From: Welwitschia mirabilis
Lineage: Eukaryota > Gnetophyta > Gnetopsida > Welwitschiales
Assembly (NCBI GenBank): GCA_051453625.1
Contig: JBOZIK010000001.1
Span: 19,185,681-19,249,680, forward strand
DNA: 64,000 bases
Direction of reading: 5' to 3'
Shown here: piece by piece, positions 1 through 11,229 of the stretch
Position numbering within the stretch: the stretch's first letter is position 1
Layout of the letters: each line of letters opens with the position of its first letter
Notes under the pieces: generated by a model
Told to the model about the DNA's origin: nothing
The model's input: the letters and a program-made list of their open reading frames with translations, nothing else
Database searches by the model: none
Position numbers and translations under genes: made by a program

Positions 1-500
1 CAAATTCCTTAAGGTTTAGGTATGGATCTTGAAATTTTAGACCATGAAAGTGAGATAAAAGCTAAATGGTAAATGGTTTGAATTCTAATGTTTAGTTTAT
101 AAGTGGGTGTATTATGTGTGAAGGGGTCCCTAAGCATTGAGGTTGAAGATAATCATGATGGATTCACTTAATGGTTTTATTTGCTACATTATTTTGGGCT
201 CTGGCTATTTCTTGGCTAGGGTAGAAGGCATTTAATTAGTCGATTATTTCTTGGTTTGATCATGATACATTAAAGGAAAATTGAAAATTAAATTGGACAT
301 TTAGATTTTGTTGTTGGGATGAAGAGGCTTATTCTCTTTGAGTGTTGTTATGGAATTGGTTTTCCTAGGGGATTCTTTATTCTTCTTCAGAAATGGGGTT
401 CATATTAAAGGGATTTCTAATCAACCTACTTGATTCATCTTGCATCCAAGGCATGTAAGGCTCAAATGAGTTTTAGACAAGTTACAAAAAGGTTATAAAT
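1..500 (-). pseudogene. Ty3/gypsy gag N-terminal fragment (element L), cut by left edge
   Basis: On the minus strand this reads as the beginning of an Athila/Tat-type gag. A Gln/Asn-rich stretch (about 300-220) leads, near the edge, to the conserved gag start block with FHGL followed by DPYLNLKEF (about 50-1); in the family this is roughly FHGL..EDPY.HLKEF. Gag would form the virus-like particle of the retrotransposon. Several in-frame stops interrupt it, so it is dead. It lies downstream of a primer site and LTR at 1146-2473 in the same orientation, as expected for gag. The rest of the element is outside the window. Confidence 0.7.
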
Positions 501-1145
501 ATAGCCCAAATGACACAAGGATTTCCAAGTTTTAATAGGAGTCTTAGGAAAAATTTCATAGGCATTTACTCAAGAGAGCAACACTAATGAGGCAATGCAG
601 TGACATCAATAAAGGTGTGAGTTACAATTGCAGAAAAATATTAGGGGTTTACATGATTCTCGCAAAGTGTTTGATGTTACAGAGTCATAGAAAGATGTAA
701 CAAAAATAAAAATGGTATCACACTCAAAACCAATCCTAATGAAATATTTTTTAGTATTTTAGCATTTTAGAATAGCAAATTCGTAGAATGCATAGAATAG
801 AAAATTAAATTACTAAATTACAAAAATGTAAGAAATAATTGAAATCATACAAGATGAGTTAAATTTTAGTTTTAATTAAATTCTAGACTTGCAACACAAA
901 TCAAGTTAGAAAAGAAAAACTAAAGAAACTCAAAAACTAGACTAGTTTGGGTATCACTAGAAATGATCAGTATGAATCACTAGAAAGAAAAAAAAGGAAA
1001 ATAAATAGTTAAAAGAAAAGAAAATAAACCAATTCAGGTTTCATTAGAGAAGATCAGTACCAACCACTGCAAAAATAAAAAATTAAACTAAAAATCTTAT
1101 AAGAAAGTAAATTTTTTGCTCCTTTTAAGCAGCTACAATGCCATT
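501..1145 (-). other. Leader between primer site and gag of element L
   Basis: A purine-rich, coding-poor stretch on the minus-strand 5' side of gag. It contains repeated short blocks mentioning 'gatcagta' (about 965 and 1053) also seen in degraded form in the leader of element A. No gene is visible. Confidence 0.5.
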
Positions 1146-1164
1146 ATCCCCAAAAACGATGTCA
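1146..1164 (-). other. Primer-binding site of element L, decayed tRNA-Asp type
   Basis: The minus strand reads TGACATCGTTTTTGGGGAT. The complement of the plant tRNA-Asp 3' end is TGGCGCCGTTGCCGGGGAT, and most differences are C-to-T or G-to-A transitions. It lies 11 bases from the LTR edge, where reverse transcription of an Athila/Tat element would be primed. Confidence 0.65.
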
Positions 1165-1175
1165 AAAATCTTATT

Positions 1176-2473
1176 TGCTTTAGTACAATGAGTCGTATTT
1201 AAATTGTATTAATACTCAATATCATTCTCTCCATAGTGATAATTTGGATTGTTTTACAAAAAGTACACAACTCTTGCTTTGCAAGTTACAATTAAAGAAA
1301 GGAAAAATATAAAGAGTTGAGAATTTTATTTTAAAACTTCATTGAAAATATAGGAAAGTAAGCAAGATCTAAGATCTAACCCAACTTATCCTCTAGCAAT
1401 TCTTTACTCCAATGATATCCTGCACTTTCCTTAAACATACTTCAAACTATCAACTAATAACAACTTGGGTCATGGTGACATAATTTCATTCACCATATAA
1501 AGGTTAATGAACTTAATAGCTACTTAATCCTTCATAGCCTTAAAATACTAATGGACAGTAAGGAACTAAGGTATTGAAAATCCATTAAATTACAGAAGAG
1601 TTAGACTAAGTGATCATATAATTCACTCAAATGAAAATAGAACTTGATACTAAAGTTGCTACTTGAGAATTAAAAGTATAAAGTGTCTTGCATCTTAAAA
1701 TTAAAAGAAGACTATGTATTAAATCAACAAAGGCACACTACATCAAAGGAAGAAGGAAGTTGGAAAAAACTCCTCGAGCTATCTGTAAAGCAAGCTCACT
1801 TCCCAAAGTAAGTAGTTAGTAGGTCATATTAACTTCATTCTCTAAAGCTTTTATTCTTTCATCAAAATTGAGGATGTTACAAATGAGGGTTTAAGGCCCT
1901 TTTATAGGCAAGCATGGGGTAAGGAGTGGTTACAAGTCTTTCACTTGTAACGTTAGGTGAGTAGTTACAAAATATGGCATATAGCATTTTATCATCTTTC
2001 ATTAGGTAGGAATCATCATGACGAGTCCAACACTTGGCTTTTGGACATTATTACTTCTATTAACCAATGATGCTGTCATGTGTTTCCATTGTCATCCTAT
2101 TCAGCATTGCCATGTGTAACTTTAGGTGGGTAATTACAAAATATGGCATATAGCATTTTGTCATCTTTCATTAGGTAGGAATCATCATGACAAGTCCAGC
2201 ACTTGGCTTTTGTACACTACTACTTCTATTAACCAATGATGCTATCATGTGTCTCCACTGTCATCCTATGTAGCATTGCTACATGTCACTACCTCATGTC
2301 ATTGTCATCTCTTCCATGTGTTGTCAATGATGCTAGTTATTTTTTATGTGAGATCTATCTAAGCCCATAACTATATTCAATTGAATTTTCTATGACAAGT
2401 CAAGAATGTGAGTTTTGAAGTGCTCTGCTTAGAAGGACTGGTAGCATTGGTGATCTAAACGACAGTGTTGACA
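1176..2473 (-). repeat. 5' LTR of element L (Ty3/gypsy)
   Basis: About 1.3 kb running on the minus strand from TGTCAACACTG (2473) to a CA end next to the primer site. It is a diverged relative of the LTRs of A and B: its outer edge (gtgttgaca) matches theirs (gtgttatca), and the block around 1468-1545 (gtgacataatttcattcacc...) matches their central block. The partner LTR must lie left of the window. Confidence 0.65.
1945..2285. repeat. 169-bp tandem duplication inside the L LTR
   Basis: Two adjacent, closely similar units start near 1945 and 2114; both contain 'acaaaatatggcatatagca' and then 'aggtaggaatcatcatgac'. The duplication is private to this LTR among those in the window. Confidence 0.85.
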
Positions 2474-3229
2474 CTTTAGACTAAATGATGTTCATATTTT
2501 TTAATGTTCTTCTAAATGAGATAATTATTCTAAAAATGTCATGGAAAGATGATAAGTTCATGAATATTATAGGAAAAATAGAAAACAGGTTTTTATAATA
2601 ACTCGATTATATTAATATCTTCTATTAAGATAAATGGGTTAAATAACTGGATCAGAATGTTAAATTTTACATGTTAATGTAGGCATTACAACAATCGATA
2701 AGGGTTTAGGTAAGGTTGAAAGTAGCTCATATAGTTCATTTGAAGAGATAACGGTTTGCCATTAAGGTGACAGCTAATAAAATTCAAAGGTATATCTTGC
2801 AAATCATTTTGTAAATTCATCATTTATACTCAATGTTTATGATGCACATGATTGAAATCTTTACAAGTTCTTGGCAAGGATAAAATGCCATTCTTATATT
2901 CAAAATCTTGTCAAACTTTGGTATAATTCAAGAATAATTTCTTACAAGCATGATGAGCGTTGATTCAAAGAAATATCTCATTGTAATTTCTATCTTTGTC
3001 TTCAATACCTAAGTTAAGGTCTTAAAAAATCAGGCTTTCTGTATCCTTTGGCTAGAATCCTAATAAACTGAATATTATAAATTCTTACACTAGAAGGCCG
3101 TATAAGAAGGAAAAATCCAAAAGGCTTTTGTATTACCTATTAGAGGAAATATTAACATTTCGTGTATAAATAAATTTGAACAGCCTTGAATATTTTAACA
3201 ATAATTTAACTCTGCAATCCATAAACTTG
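2474..3229. other. No recognisable feature
   Basis: AT-rich sequence with stops in all frames. No repeat in the window matches it clearly. Confidence 0.5.
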
Positions 3230-3371
3230 CAATTCCAATTGTGCATCGTTTTAACGCATCTCATTTGCCTCTCATTTCGGCTTAATTCACGAGTAGTATC
3301 TGATTATGGGAGGCGCAAAACTATGTGCTTTCTGGCGGTCATCTTAGCAGAAAATAGATTCCTCTTTCCTA

Positions 3372-3575
3372 ATGGCTGCACCAGGTCTGAGGACCTCTCG
3401 ATCAGATGCTCTTTTGGGATTTCTCTCTCTGCCCACTCTGCTCTCCTTCTTACCAAGCCTGCTTGCTCCAAGATCTCATGCAGTCTTATGCATCAACCGC
3501 ATGAGATCACAGACAATGAAGAAATTCGAAAAAGGAACCCGTGTTTGTATTAAATGGCTAAGAGAGAGCACCTGA
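3372..3575 (+). CDS. Hypothetical 67-residue ORF with a hydrophobic N-terminal part
   Basis: Not recognised. The frame starts at ATG in a plausible plant context (ctaATGGCTGC). Residues 2-13 are Ser/Arg-containing; residues 14-32 form a Leu/Phe/Pro-rich hydrophobic segment ending in PRSHA, which resembles a signal or thylakoid-transfer segment; the last 25 residues are basic and end in a stop at 3573-3575. It could be a first exon (a donor-like CAG/GTCTGAG occurs at 3381-3388), a small secreted or organelle protein, or chance. It sits in the CpG-rich block, which is its main support. There is no homologue in the window and no recognisable domain. Confidence 0.22.
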   Translation: MAAPGLRTSRSDALLGFLSLPTLLSFLPSLLAPRSHAVLCINRMRSQTMKKFEKGTRVCIKWLREST

Positions 3576-4215
3576 AGCCTCCTGTTCAAGTTTTTTCCTG
3601 TAACTTGTATCCATTCTGGTTTCACAGTTGCTATAATTTCTTGGTGGAGCAACTAAAAACTGGTATACTAGTGTCTCAACGGATAACAAAGTTCAATCAC
3701 AGAAAAGTTAGGGTAAGCATGGCCAGACAGTCGTGGAGATGGAGATAGTAGCGCACACAAGTGGTGGTAATTCCGTCTTGATATTTTTTGTAAGTCTGAA
3801 AACCCTTTTTCTTGAGCTTGACATCTTTTGAATCTTGAAAATTTAGTTGCTATCAAGCTGAGGATGAAGTCCCAGTCGCATGCTTCCTGCAACCCTAGAA
3901 ACATGGTTCTCGTTTTGCCGTTGGATCCATGTTGAAGGAATCTTCAATTCAAGGCGCATCCAATTCCTAATCCCAAACCATTAATCAAGATTTCATTTGC
4001 GTAGTTCCCACTCTGGTACTTCGAGTTCTTAATTTAATCATTTCTTTTGGCATGGTTCTCAATGACGTGATCGCAGTCAACTGGCAGCGATGTCGTTTAG
4101 TAGGAAATGATGATCAATTCAAACATTAAAGATTATAAGGCAATTAATGGGTTTATGATTGCATATTCTGGGCGAATTACTGTAATGTCTTTCAGACATG
4201 GTGAGATTATAATGA

Positions 4216-4344
4216 GCATACAAAGATGCAGATGAAGGAGATATGGAGTATCGAAGAAAGTTTTTTGTGTCGCTGCCATTCTTGGCAAAAGTTGCAAAAT
4301 TCTCAGAGGATACAAACAGTTGTGCTGAAAGAGGGGATTTCTAA
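4216..4344 (+). other. Exon-like open stretch, 42 codons
   Basis: An open plus-strand frame follows an acceptor-like site (gtctttcag, ending 4195). The peptide is compositionally protein-like: an acidic start (DADEGDMEYRRK) followed by a hydrophobic and basic segment (FFVSLPFLAKVAKF). It ends in a stop at 4342-4344. Not recognised; it may be a remnant exon of the same locus as the frame at 3372. Confidence 0.2.
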
Positions 4345-4631
4345 TTCAATGCTATTCTACCAACATTTAGAAGATGAGAAAATAGTGGTATTGACCACTT
4401 GGAAAAGCGATTGCAGGCTTTATTAGGTCCTCTAATCTATCTGCTTCCAGATTACATGTGTTAATCTTAGAATCTGGAAGTTGTATTTAAGTCATCATGT
4501 TACACACTACCGGATCATCTTTGGTAGGCCATTTCTCTGCATTTTTTATGCATTTCACTTTGAAAGAGGTCCAGGCCCTGCGCAGCTCTCGAGTCGTTGT
4601 GTAAAAACAAGATCAGTTAAAGAATTGTAAG

Positions 4632-4735
4632 CAGTGGTGATTCTATTCCTGAGTTTCTATTCCACAACTATAGATTACATAGACAGTTCTGATCTAAACG
4701 ACAGTGGTGATTCTATTCCACAACTATAGATTAGA
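4632..4735. repeat. Short duplicated filler-like sequence at the broken end of element A
   Basis: The string cagtggtgattctattcc occurs at 4632 and again at 4704, each followed by ccacaactatagatta. Between them lies gatctaaacgacagtg, an exact 16-base copy of the outer edge of the L LTR (2452-2467). Patchwork of this kind is typical of template-switching repair at a double-strand break. Confidence 0.5.
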
Positions 4736-4759
4736 CATACAATATTTAGTTTTATCATG

Positions 4760-5076
4760 TTTACAAAATCTCCCAAATCTTGGAAATATAACTTCATCAT
4801 CATGATTTTTCAAATCATAGATCATCTCTAAATCACCTAAGGAAAGAGTGGATGGAGTATGATGAACTTGGAAATGAAGTATCTAAGGATCTTCATCATC
4901 ATATGTTGCATTCTTATAAAACTCTAATACTTATTTGTGGTAGTAATAGGTATTCTTTTCTTTTAATAGGTAGTTCCATCCTCTAATTTCAACTCTAACA
5001 AGGTATAAGGAAGCATAAAGATTAAGAAAAAAACCAAAGTACCTTTATTTATAAAGGCTTCTTGTCTCCCACTCAT
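4760..5076 (-). pseudogene. Element A extra ORF, N-terminal remnant
   Basis: Starts at ATG (5074-5076) with MSGR, exactly as the matching frame of element B (14595). Both are preceded by colinear leader sequence. Only about the first 40 codons are readable before stops appear, and homology ends near 4760 where the element is truncated. Function unknown; see the B copy at 13530-14595 for the fuller reading. Confidence 0.45.
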
Positions 5077-5824
5077 GATAAACGATAATATCACAAAAAT
5101 GAAGAAAGAATAAAAGACAAAAAAGAAGGAGAACTTGAAGAGTAATGAGTGATGAAGTTAGGAGTAAAAATAATTAGAAAAATAAAGCAAAATAAATAAC
5201 AAATAGTGTTTTAGCCTAAACATAGATTTACTCTTAGATTAGAACAATAGAGTGTGCTATGAGAACATAATGTGTGAAATATGAACTGACTTCAGTGAAA
5301 ACAAATCATAGCATTAGTCAAGACTAATGGCAACATCAGTAAAGCAAGGTAGAAGTGTGCAAGCTTAGAGGACAGGATGAAAATAAGTGTAATAGTTATG
5401 AAACACTAGTGTTGCAAGGTGTGATGGATATCCAAATGTATAAGATTTATAGAAACAAGGTGAAATTACAACCATTGGATTACCTAGCTCTATTAATAGA
5501 ATCGATTGATTTGTCACGAATCTAGGCTTGGGTGGAGAATTCATATCATAAGAAATACAAGTGTGTTTTCTTATAGAGGAAAAAAATGTGATATGGTATG
5601 GCTTAAAATAAAAATTGAAAATGAAAAATGGATGAATGGAATCAAAATGATGAATCCTATCATGCAACTGATGAATAAGAGAGACTAGATGAATGTAAGT
5701 TAATAGCCTAATTTTTATAGTTTCATAGTCTTTGGGTTGATCCTTTGCCAAAATAAAGAAAAGTATCAACAAATAAATTTTTCATAATGAAGAGTAGCCA
5801 AAGAATCTCAAGTTATAATCTGTT

Positions 5825-6160
5825 AAAATAAGCGCATCAAAAGATTTCTCTAATCCCATCTTAATTTCATTCCATTTCCCTTCTTCTTCCATGAGTAATC
5901 ATTTTAAGCATTCAATCATATTTAGCATTTAGTATTATGGTACTTTCTTCTAATATATTTAACATGTTCTACTTGAATAATTCATTGTTGCATTGCTAAT
6001 AAGCATTTATAGCTTCAATGTAGTTGAATTTACCACAAATGAATTATTAGAGTTGCATTGCTAGTAAGCATCCATAGCCATAATGCAATTAACTAAATCC
6101 AAGAGTAATGATCCATAAAACAATGTTTTATTGAAGAGATTTAAGAGTTTTCTCTTATTT
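5825..6160 (-). repeat. Module X of element A
   Basis: About 335 bp similar to 15215-15600 and 12465-12820 in element B. It contains two internal copies of a 65-66 bp unit (from 'gcattgctaataagcat' and 'gcattgctagtaagcat'). It lies between the pol remnant and the extra ORF; no coding sense is visible. Confidence 0.7.
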
Positions 6161-6171
6161 ATTTTTTTCAC

Positions 6172-6176
<5 letters not shown>

Positions 6177-6215
<39 letters not shown>
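6177..6215. repeat. (CT)n microsatellite
   Basis: Uninterrupted CT dinucleotide run of about 38 bases next to module X of element A. Confidence 0.97.
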
Positions 6216-6219
<4 letters not shown>

Positions 6220-6704
6220 TATGTGTGTGTAAGCACGTGAAAGAGATCATTGGCTCATTATCGTAATAAAACAATCTCATCCCCATGAATAGCTTAAAAT
6301 GAAATTACATCATCAAAGTAAGAAACAACATTTTTCCCTGAATTTACCAACTTGAAGAACTTAAATAAATGTAAAATTTAATAAACAAATCAAAATTTAT
6401 AAATAACTCACTCATGAAAGAAAAAGAATAAAAATTTCTACCAAGCTTTGAAGTGATAAAAAATCACTTTATTATTGAATTCATGAAAAGAGGGCATTAA
6501 CTAGGATTATTGAGTCTCATGAACTCATAGGAAGATCAAAAGGGAGATGGAATGTAGATGCTAAGGGATCATATGAAAGTAGTATAGGTGGATGAAAGGG
6601 CTTAAGGAAAGGATTGAATAAGTGATAATGTTTGGAATTTTCCATGAGATAATCATTCTTCGATAACTCTTGGTTTTTTGTAGATTGATCTAATAATTAC
6701 AAGG

Positions 6705-7010
6705 CTAACCTACCAAAAAAAAATATAATATTATATCCTTTGATAAAACTAAACTACTCTCATAAAGGAGTTGCTCAATGATATGTAAAGGGAAAAACTT
6801 GAAAGTATCGAGGTTATCAGACTCAATATTATAAGGGTGAGGATCAAGTGATGGCTTAAAAGTGAAAAATTTTTCATGATGGAACTTCACCAATGAGTTT
6901 AAAACCTTGGAAAGATCATTAGGAGTATAAACATTTGGATCCAAACGTGTTAGATTATAAAAAGTCAAACCTTTATCTTGTTCATGCTTTTCTAACAACT
7001 CTTAAAAAAC
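6705..7010 (-). pseudogene. Element A pol linker between protease and missing RT
   Basis: An open minus-strand frame of 97 codons (6998-6705). Its start (LLEKHEQDKGLTFYNL) corresponds to the segment that in Athila-type pol lies just before reverse transcriptase, where the family reads roughly L..HKKAIGWSI.DIKGI. Instead of continuing into RT, the frame runs into unrelated sequence and stops. Element B keeps the same segment (KGIGWSFHDL) and also lacks RT. A leftover pol fragment with no function of its own. Confidence 0.5.
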
Positions 7011-7258
7011 ATTCTTCTGAGATGAAGACACAGATGAATGAATAACCATTAAATGAGTTGGAAAATCATTAAAAATAAATTTTAGATCCTAAAGAGGAGG
7101 TTTTAAATTAGAAGAAAGATGGTCTCTAAAGTAAGAATGTAAATAAAACTTGATAAAAGTAGAAATATTGAAACATTTTATTCCCAAAAGGAAGATTCAA
7201 GATCATGAGAATTACTATCAAGCCTATCCATGAAATCAATACCATTAATGTCATTAGG

Positions 7259-7640
7259 TTATTTCATAGCATTGAAAACATTACATTTAACTATTATATT
7301 TCCAAAATAAATTCTCATAAAACCATTTCTATAATTGATAAGAGCATTTGAGGTTGGAAGAAAAGGTCTACCCAAGATTATAGGAACTAAATGACTTCTA
7401 GATTCCTCCATTTTTAAAACTATAAAATCTACACGGAAATAGTAATTATAAACTTGAACTATAACATATTCTACTACCAAAATGGTAATTTCAAGGAAGC
7501 ATTAGCTAGACACAATTAAATCTTGTACTTTTAAGATCATTTAGGCCAAGTTGTTTGTAATTGTAACAAGGTAAAGGATTGATGCTAGCTCTAAGATCTA
7601 GCAAATCTTACTTAATGCATTTCTCTCTAATAGCAATGGT
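7259..7640 (-). pseudogene. Element A retroviral-type aspartic protease
   Basis: The minus-strand frame carries the two halves of a gypsy protease. The catalytic loop at about 7590 reads DLRAS (normally DLGAS, so the flap glycine is now Arg by a G-to-A change). The C-terminal half, 7480-7259, has VDFIVLKMEE, then PIILGRPFLPTSNALI, the family signature. The enzyme would cut the Gag-Pol polyprotein inside the particle. An in-frame stop between the halves and the lost glycine mean it is inactive. It lies downstream of gag, as expected. Confidence 0.85.
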
Positions 7641-7847
7641 AATGATAGGACATCTAGGATCTTTCTATTTTAAATGGATTTGGTTTTGAATTGTGGTAGT
7701 AGTTTATTGAGCTAGAAAGGCCTTGCTCTTATTAGTCATTCTTCTCTTAACTATACACAAGTCTTTAAGAAATTCAACATAAGATGGAACTTATTTTATG
7801 GCTTCTAAAAGAGGGATGTTTATCCTTTACTTCTTTGAAAATCTCAA

Positions 7848-7941
7848 GGATGTCTTGGTGTTTTTTACAAAGGTATCTCTTCTAAGTCATTGTGAAAAGG
7901 ATAATGGATGTCTTGGTGTTTTTTAGAAGAGATACCTTTGT
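7848..7941. repeat. Duplication with internal inversion in element A
   Basis: A 19-base string (ggatgtcttggtgtttttt) occurs at 7848 and 7906. After the first copy comes acaaaggtatctcttct (7867-7883); after the second comes its exact reverse complement (7925-7941). The matching place in element B (about 22150-22215) has no such duplication, so it arose in A. Confidence 0.9.
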
Positions 7942-8582
7942 AATGTGGAACTTCCTCTTCAAGTTTTTCTTCTACTTCATTTTCTTTCTTATATGCTTAA
8001 TCAAAACTTCATTCTCATGTGATTGATTTCTTTTTACTTATTTGTTGATCTCTCTCCAATATATAAGGTGTATGGTTTTAGTTTCTCTAATGTGGAAATC
8101 TTTTACTTTATTAACTATTTTAACAACATTAGGGTTAGGCTCATGAGTTAGAGGAATTTTTCCTTTCTCACATTGATTGAGAGATGCAAGAATATGCATA
8201 GTAGTTTGATTGAGTTGTTAGAAAATTTGCTTTACTCTCTATAAAGTGGAAAAAGTTGATTAGTTAAACTGTTATTTCTTACTATTGATTTAAGCTTGAG
8301 ATTTCATAAACTTCCTAAGTATTTCTTCTAAAGAAAGAAATGGTGAAGGTTGACTAGTAGAAGATGAAGGAAAATGACTATATAAAGAAGAATAAGAATT
8401 TAATGATGATGATGAATATGGATTTCTAGATTGACTTGTAGATGCTTGATTGTTGTTATCTTTCCTTTATGAAAAACTTAGGTGATTCCTCCATCCTCAG
8501 TTATATGTATTGGAGTAAGGTTATTTATTATTTGTTTTACCACATTTTCTTACTTCCAAACCATGTCTTAGAACAAGAAATT

Positions 8583-9300
8583 GAAGGACATTTGGATGTC
8601 TCATGAGTGTCTACATAAAATATTAAACATTTAGTTTTGGAAATCATGGGCTTATGATTGGTGCTAAGTGATCCAATCTTCATGGATAATTCTTCTAATT
8701 TGTTGTTACCATTAAAATTTTTAGAAACCTTAAAGATACTAGTCGATATGACATTGTGATATGATCTAGAAGGTTCACTAGGATTTTACAATTTCTATAA
8801 GCTTTTAGAGATTGTTTCTAAAAATCCTAAAGCTTTGTTTATCTGAATTTTTAAAAATCCTCCTCTATACATCATTTGTACAATTTGTCTATAGTTGGAA
8901 GAGAGTTTTTCATAAAGAAACTAATAATTCTTCCTTGTTCAAATTCATGTTAAGGATATTTAAGTAGAAAAATTCTTAAATCTTTCTAATGTTTAAAAAA
9001 AGATCTTAAGATATTTTTGTTAAAAGTTCATAATCTCTCTTCTAAGGGCATTGGCTTTATGGCTCAGGAAAATTTTCTTGATAAAATTTAGTTTAAATCT
9101 ATCCAAGTTAAGATAGAAAGGAATTTTCCTTTTATTTAAGGGTAAAAGGGAATAATATCAACTTAAGTGCATTAAAAGTATTGGGATTTTGTGGAATATT
9201 GAATAAAACACATTCAAACTCTTTAAGGTTTAGAAAAGAATCTTCAAATTCTAGTCTATAGAAATCTAATAAGAGTTAAACGATGGCTAGGTTGAAATCG
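8583..9300 (-). pseudogene. Element A gag
   Basis: Decayed minus-strand gag. The N-terminal block FYRLEFEDSFLNLKEFE lies at about 9250-9200, and the end of the capsid-like domain (YRQIVQMMYRGGFLK) at about 8900-8850. A zinc-knuckle-like segment, CLIFYVDTHETSKC (8632-8583), matches the C-x2-C-x4-H-x4-C pattern except that the second Cys is Phe. Gag packages the element's RNA. Several stops and frameshifts. It is colinear with the B gag at 22812-23560 and lies upstream of the A protease. Confidence 0.75.
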
Positions 9301-9652
9301 ACTCTACAGGAACATGAGGGTTGAATAATATAATTGAATATACCTAAATATTGTGATTACTAGTAAACTTTAAATGTTTGTCTAGATTATTGATTGTAGG
9401 AGAAATTTTAAGAAAAACTAAAATGAAACTGGGATTGTGCATGTTGGAATGAAGGATGTGGGTTTTGTGTATAAGCTTAATTGTATATTTTATTATGTTC
9501 TTTCTATGGTCTTTCTTTCAATCTTCTCCTAGAGAAATCTCTACCCCTATTTTTAGTATTAGGATCCATATTTTGATTAGAAGATATTCAATGAAGTCTA
9601 TCATTAAATCTATGTTGCCAATTCAAGCAAGATTTTAGAATTGTAGAGGTCA

Positions 9653-9657
9653 GCAAG
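9653..9657. repeat. Target-site duplication of element B, left copy (gcaag)
   Basis: Five bases directly outside the 3' LTR of B. They match acaag at 25928-25932 with one transition. In B itself the homologous uninterrupted sequence (ggttcaagata, near 23850) continues smoothly across this point. Confidence 0.75.
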
Positions 9658-10923
9658 TATTTGTGATGAAATTTGGCTATACTTGTATTTGTCTTAGGGA
9701 TATAAATCTTGCATGAGCAAACTTAACTTTTACCAAAAATGCTAGGAATTTTAGTTGTAGTGTAGTCCTAGTATTATTATTACTCAGAGATAGATGACAA
9801 AAGCTATTAGTAAAACAAGCATAAAAGTAGAGAGTAGTAAAGAGTGAACTGATGTTAGAGATTTACAAATGGGATATAGTATTCAAACTAATATAATAAC
9901 TTTATGGAAAATCATATGTACTTAAAATAAAAACATGTAGCTTTAATTCCAACTCATTCACAGTGATATAATCCACTATGACCATGAATATTTCATTAGT
10001 CTAAACTCAAGCACGATGGCATAATCTCATCCATCATAGATAAGAGGGTGATAGAACCAAGCCACCTAGCCTTAATAGCAAGAATAAAATAAACATGAGA
10101 AGTAGGAGTCCCTTAAGATCAATCAAATAAACATTCAGGTTATGCAAGCTAGAATGTAAAGGAACACCATCAAATTAGATCTTAAAGTGAAAGCATGACT
10201 CAGTCAATCTTAGGTATAACAAGTATGACATTCACAATTTGGTATAAAAATAATGTAGCAAGAACATGTAGTACTTTATTATCAAAATCATACAATTTGA
10301 AAATGTACTCATGCTAAACTAAGAAGCATCATGCTAGCTTGATAGCTAGCCCATCCATATGGTAGGCTTAGAAAGAACTCATGATTAAATTTCTAATCTC
10401 TTTGAAATATTATAATGAATGAACTCCCTTCAAATGAAATGAGAAAGGGTATTTATAGACTTGAATTAGGGTTTTCAATTAGGATTTTTAAGGCCTAATG
10501 GGATCATTCTAAGGAATGCCCAAAGTACATAAAATAATTCTTTAGTCATGGAGTCAAATAGAGGGGTTCTTCTTAGAAAATATTCCTTATTCATCTTTTA
10601 TTTTTAGAAATGAGAGAAATGAGTTGCTTGCATTAAAAGCACTCAAAAATATAAGAATGATATTATTTTGCTCTAAAAAGTTGAATCGTCATGCCTAAGA
10701 CCAGTGCCATCACCAACTGTGCTTAGCATAGTTTCATCTTCTGCTATAATACTCCTAATGTCATATTTATCCTACATAATACTAGTGTTTAGGCATATTA
10801 GTAGTAAAATAGGATTTTCATGGTCTTAAGTGAAAGAAATGCATAAACCATAATGATAATTAGTTAAACTTACTAATAATGCTTTAATTCCTTAATATAA
10901 ATCTTAATTATTGAGTGTTATCA
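9658..10923 (-). repeat. 3' LTR of element B
   Basis: About 1.27 kb, colinear with 24652-25927 (shared blocks include 'gagatagatgacaaaagcta' and 'tggtcttaagtgaaagaaat'). Its upper edge (minus-strand TGATAACACTC) is preceded by a polypurine tract, which identifies it as the 3' copy. The two LTRs differ at many positions, so insertion is old. Confidence 0.9.
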
Positions 10924-10937
10924 TATCTCCCAACCAA
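10924..10937 (-). other. Polypurine tract of element B
   Basis: The minus strand reads TTGGTTGGGAGATA directly before the LTR start TGATAACA. This is where second-strand synthesis of the element would start. Confidence 0.75.
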
Positions 10938-11229
10938 TATTTTGCTAGTCCTTAGTAAAAGGATGTGTTGAAAAATTAGATAACATGTTAAAATTTACAA
11001 ATAAATTCAAGAAAATATGACAAGATGAAGGGTGCTTTGGAAAACATTTGGCTAATGTGCTATAAAATTACATTTTAAGTAAAGGATAGAGCATGAAAAA
11101 TAAGAACTTTAATTGCAAATGCCCATTCCTCCCACTAAAGCTAAACTTTATCCTCAAAGTTTTTTAGATGAAAAATTTGAATGTAAACACAATAAGAAAT
11201 AAATGATGCATGTGCTAACATGGTCTAGA

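Larger units (their letters stand above)
3230..4640. other. CpG-rich, low-copy block in a CpG-poor background
   Basis: This 1.4-kb stretch keeps many CpG dinucleotides (for example near 3248, 3313, 3345, 3399, 3733, 3751, 3878, 3951, 4066-4095), while flanking DNA has almost none. It matches nothing else in the window. In a genome eroded by deamination, retained CpGs suggest either an unmethylated (genic or regulatory) segment or a recent arrival. No complete gene could be read from it; weak exon-like frames are listed separately. Confidence 0.6.
4760..9657 (-). mobile_element. Ty3/gypsy element A, 3' part of body (truncated)
   Basis: Minus-strand element in the order gag (9300-8583), protease (7640-7259), pol linker (7010-6705), module X (6160-5825), start of an extra ORF (5076). 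It is colinear with element B. Its upstream part continues at 25928-28100, on the far side of B, which inserted here. No reverse transcriptase, RNase H or integrase is found between protease and module X. The 3' end, including the second LTR, is missing: similarity to B stops near 4760, next to filler-like DNA. Confidence 0.8.

Noticed and set aside
3176-3553. Plus-strand 125-codon frame overlapping 3372-3575
   Set aside because: No domain; the overlapping frame starting at 3372 has the better start context and composition.
9658-10923. First reading of this LTR as the 5' LTR of element A
   Set aside because: A polypurine tract lies on its upper side and the 5-bp duplication pairs it with 24652-25927, so it is the 3' LTR of B.
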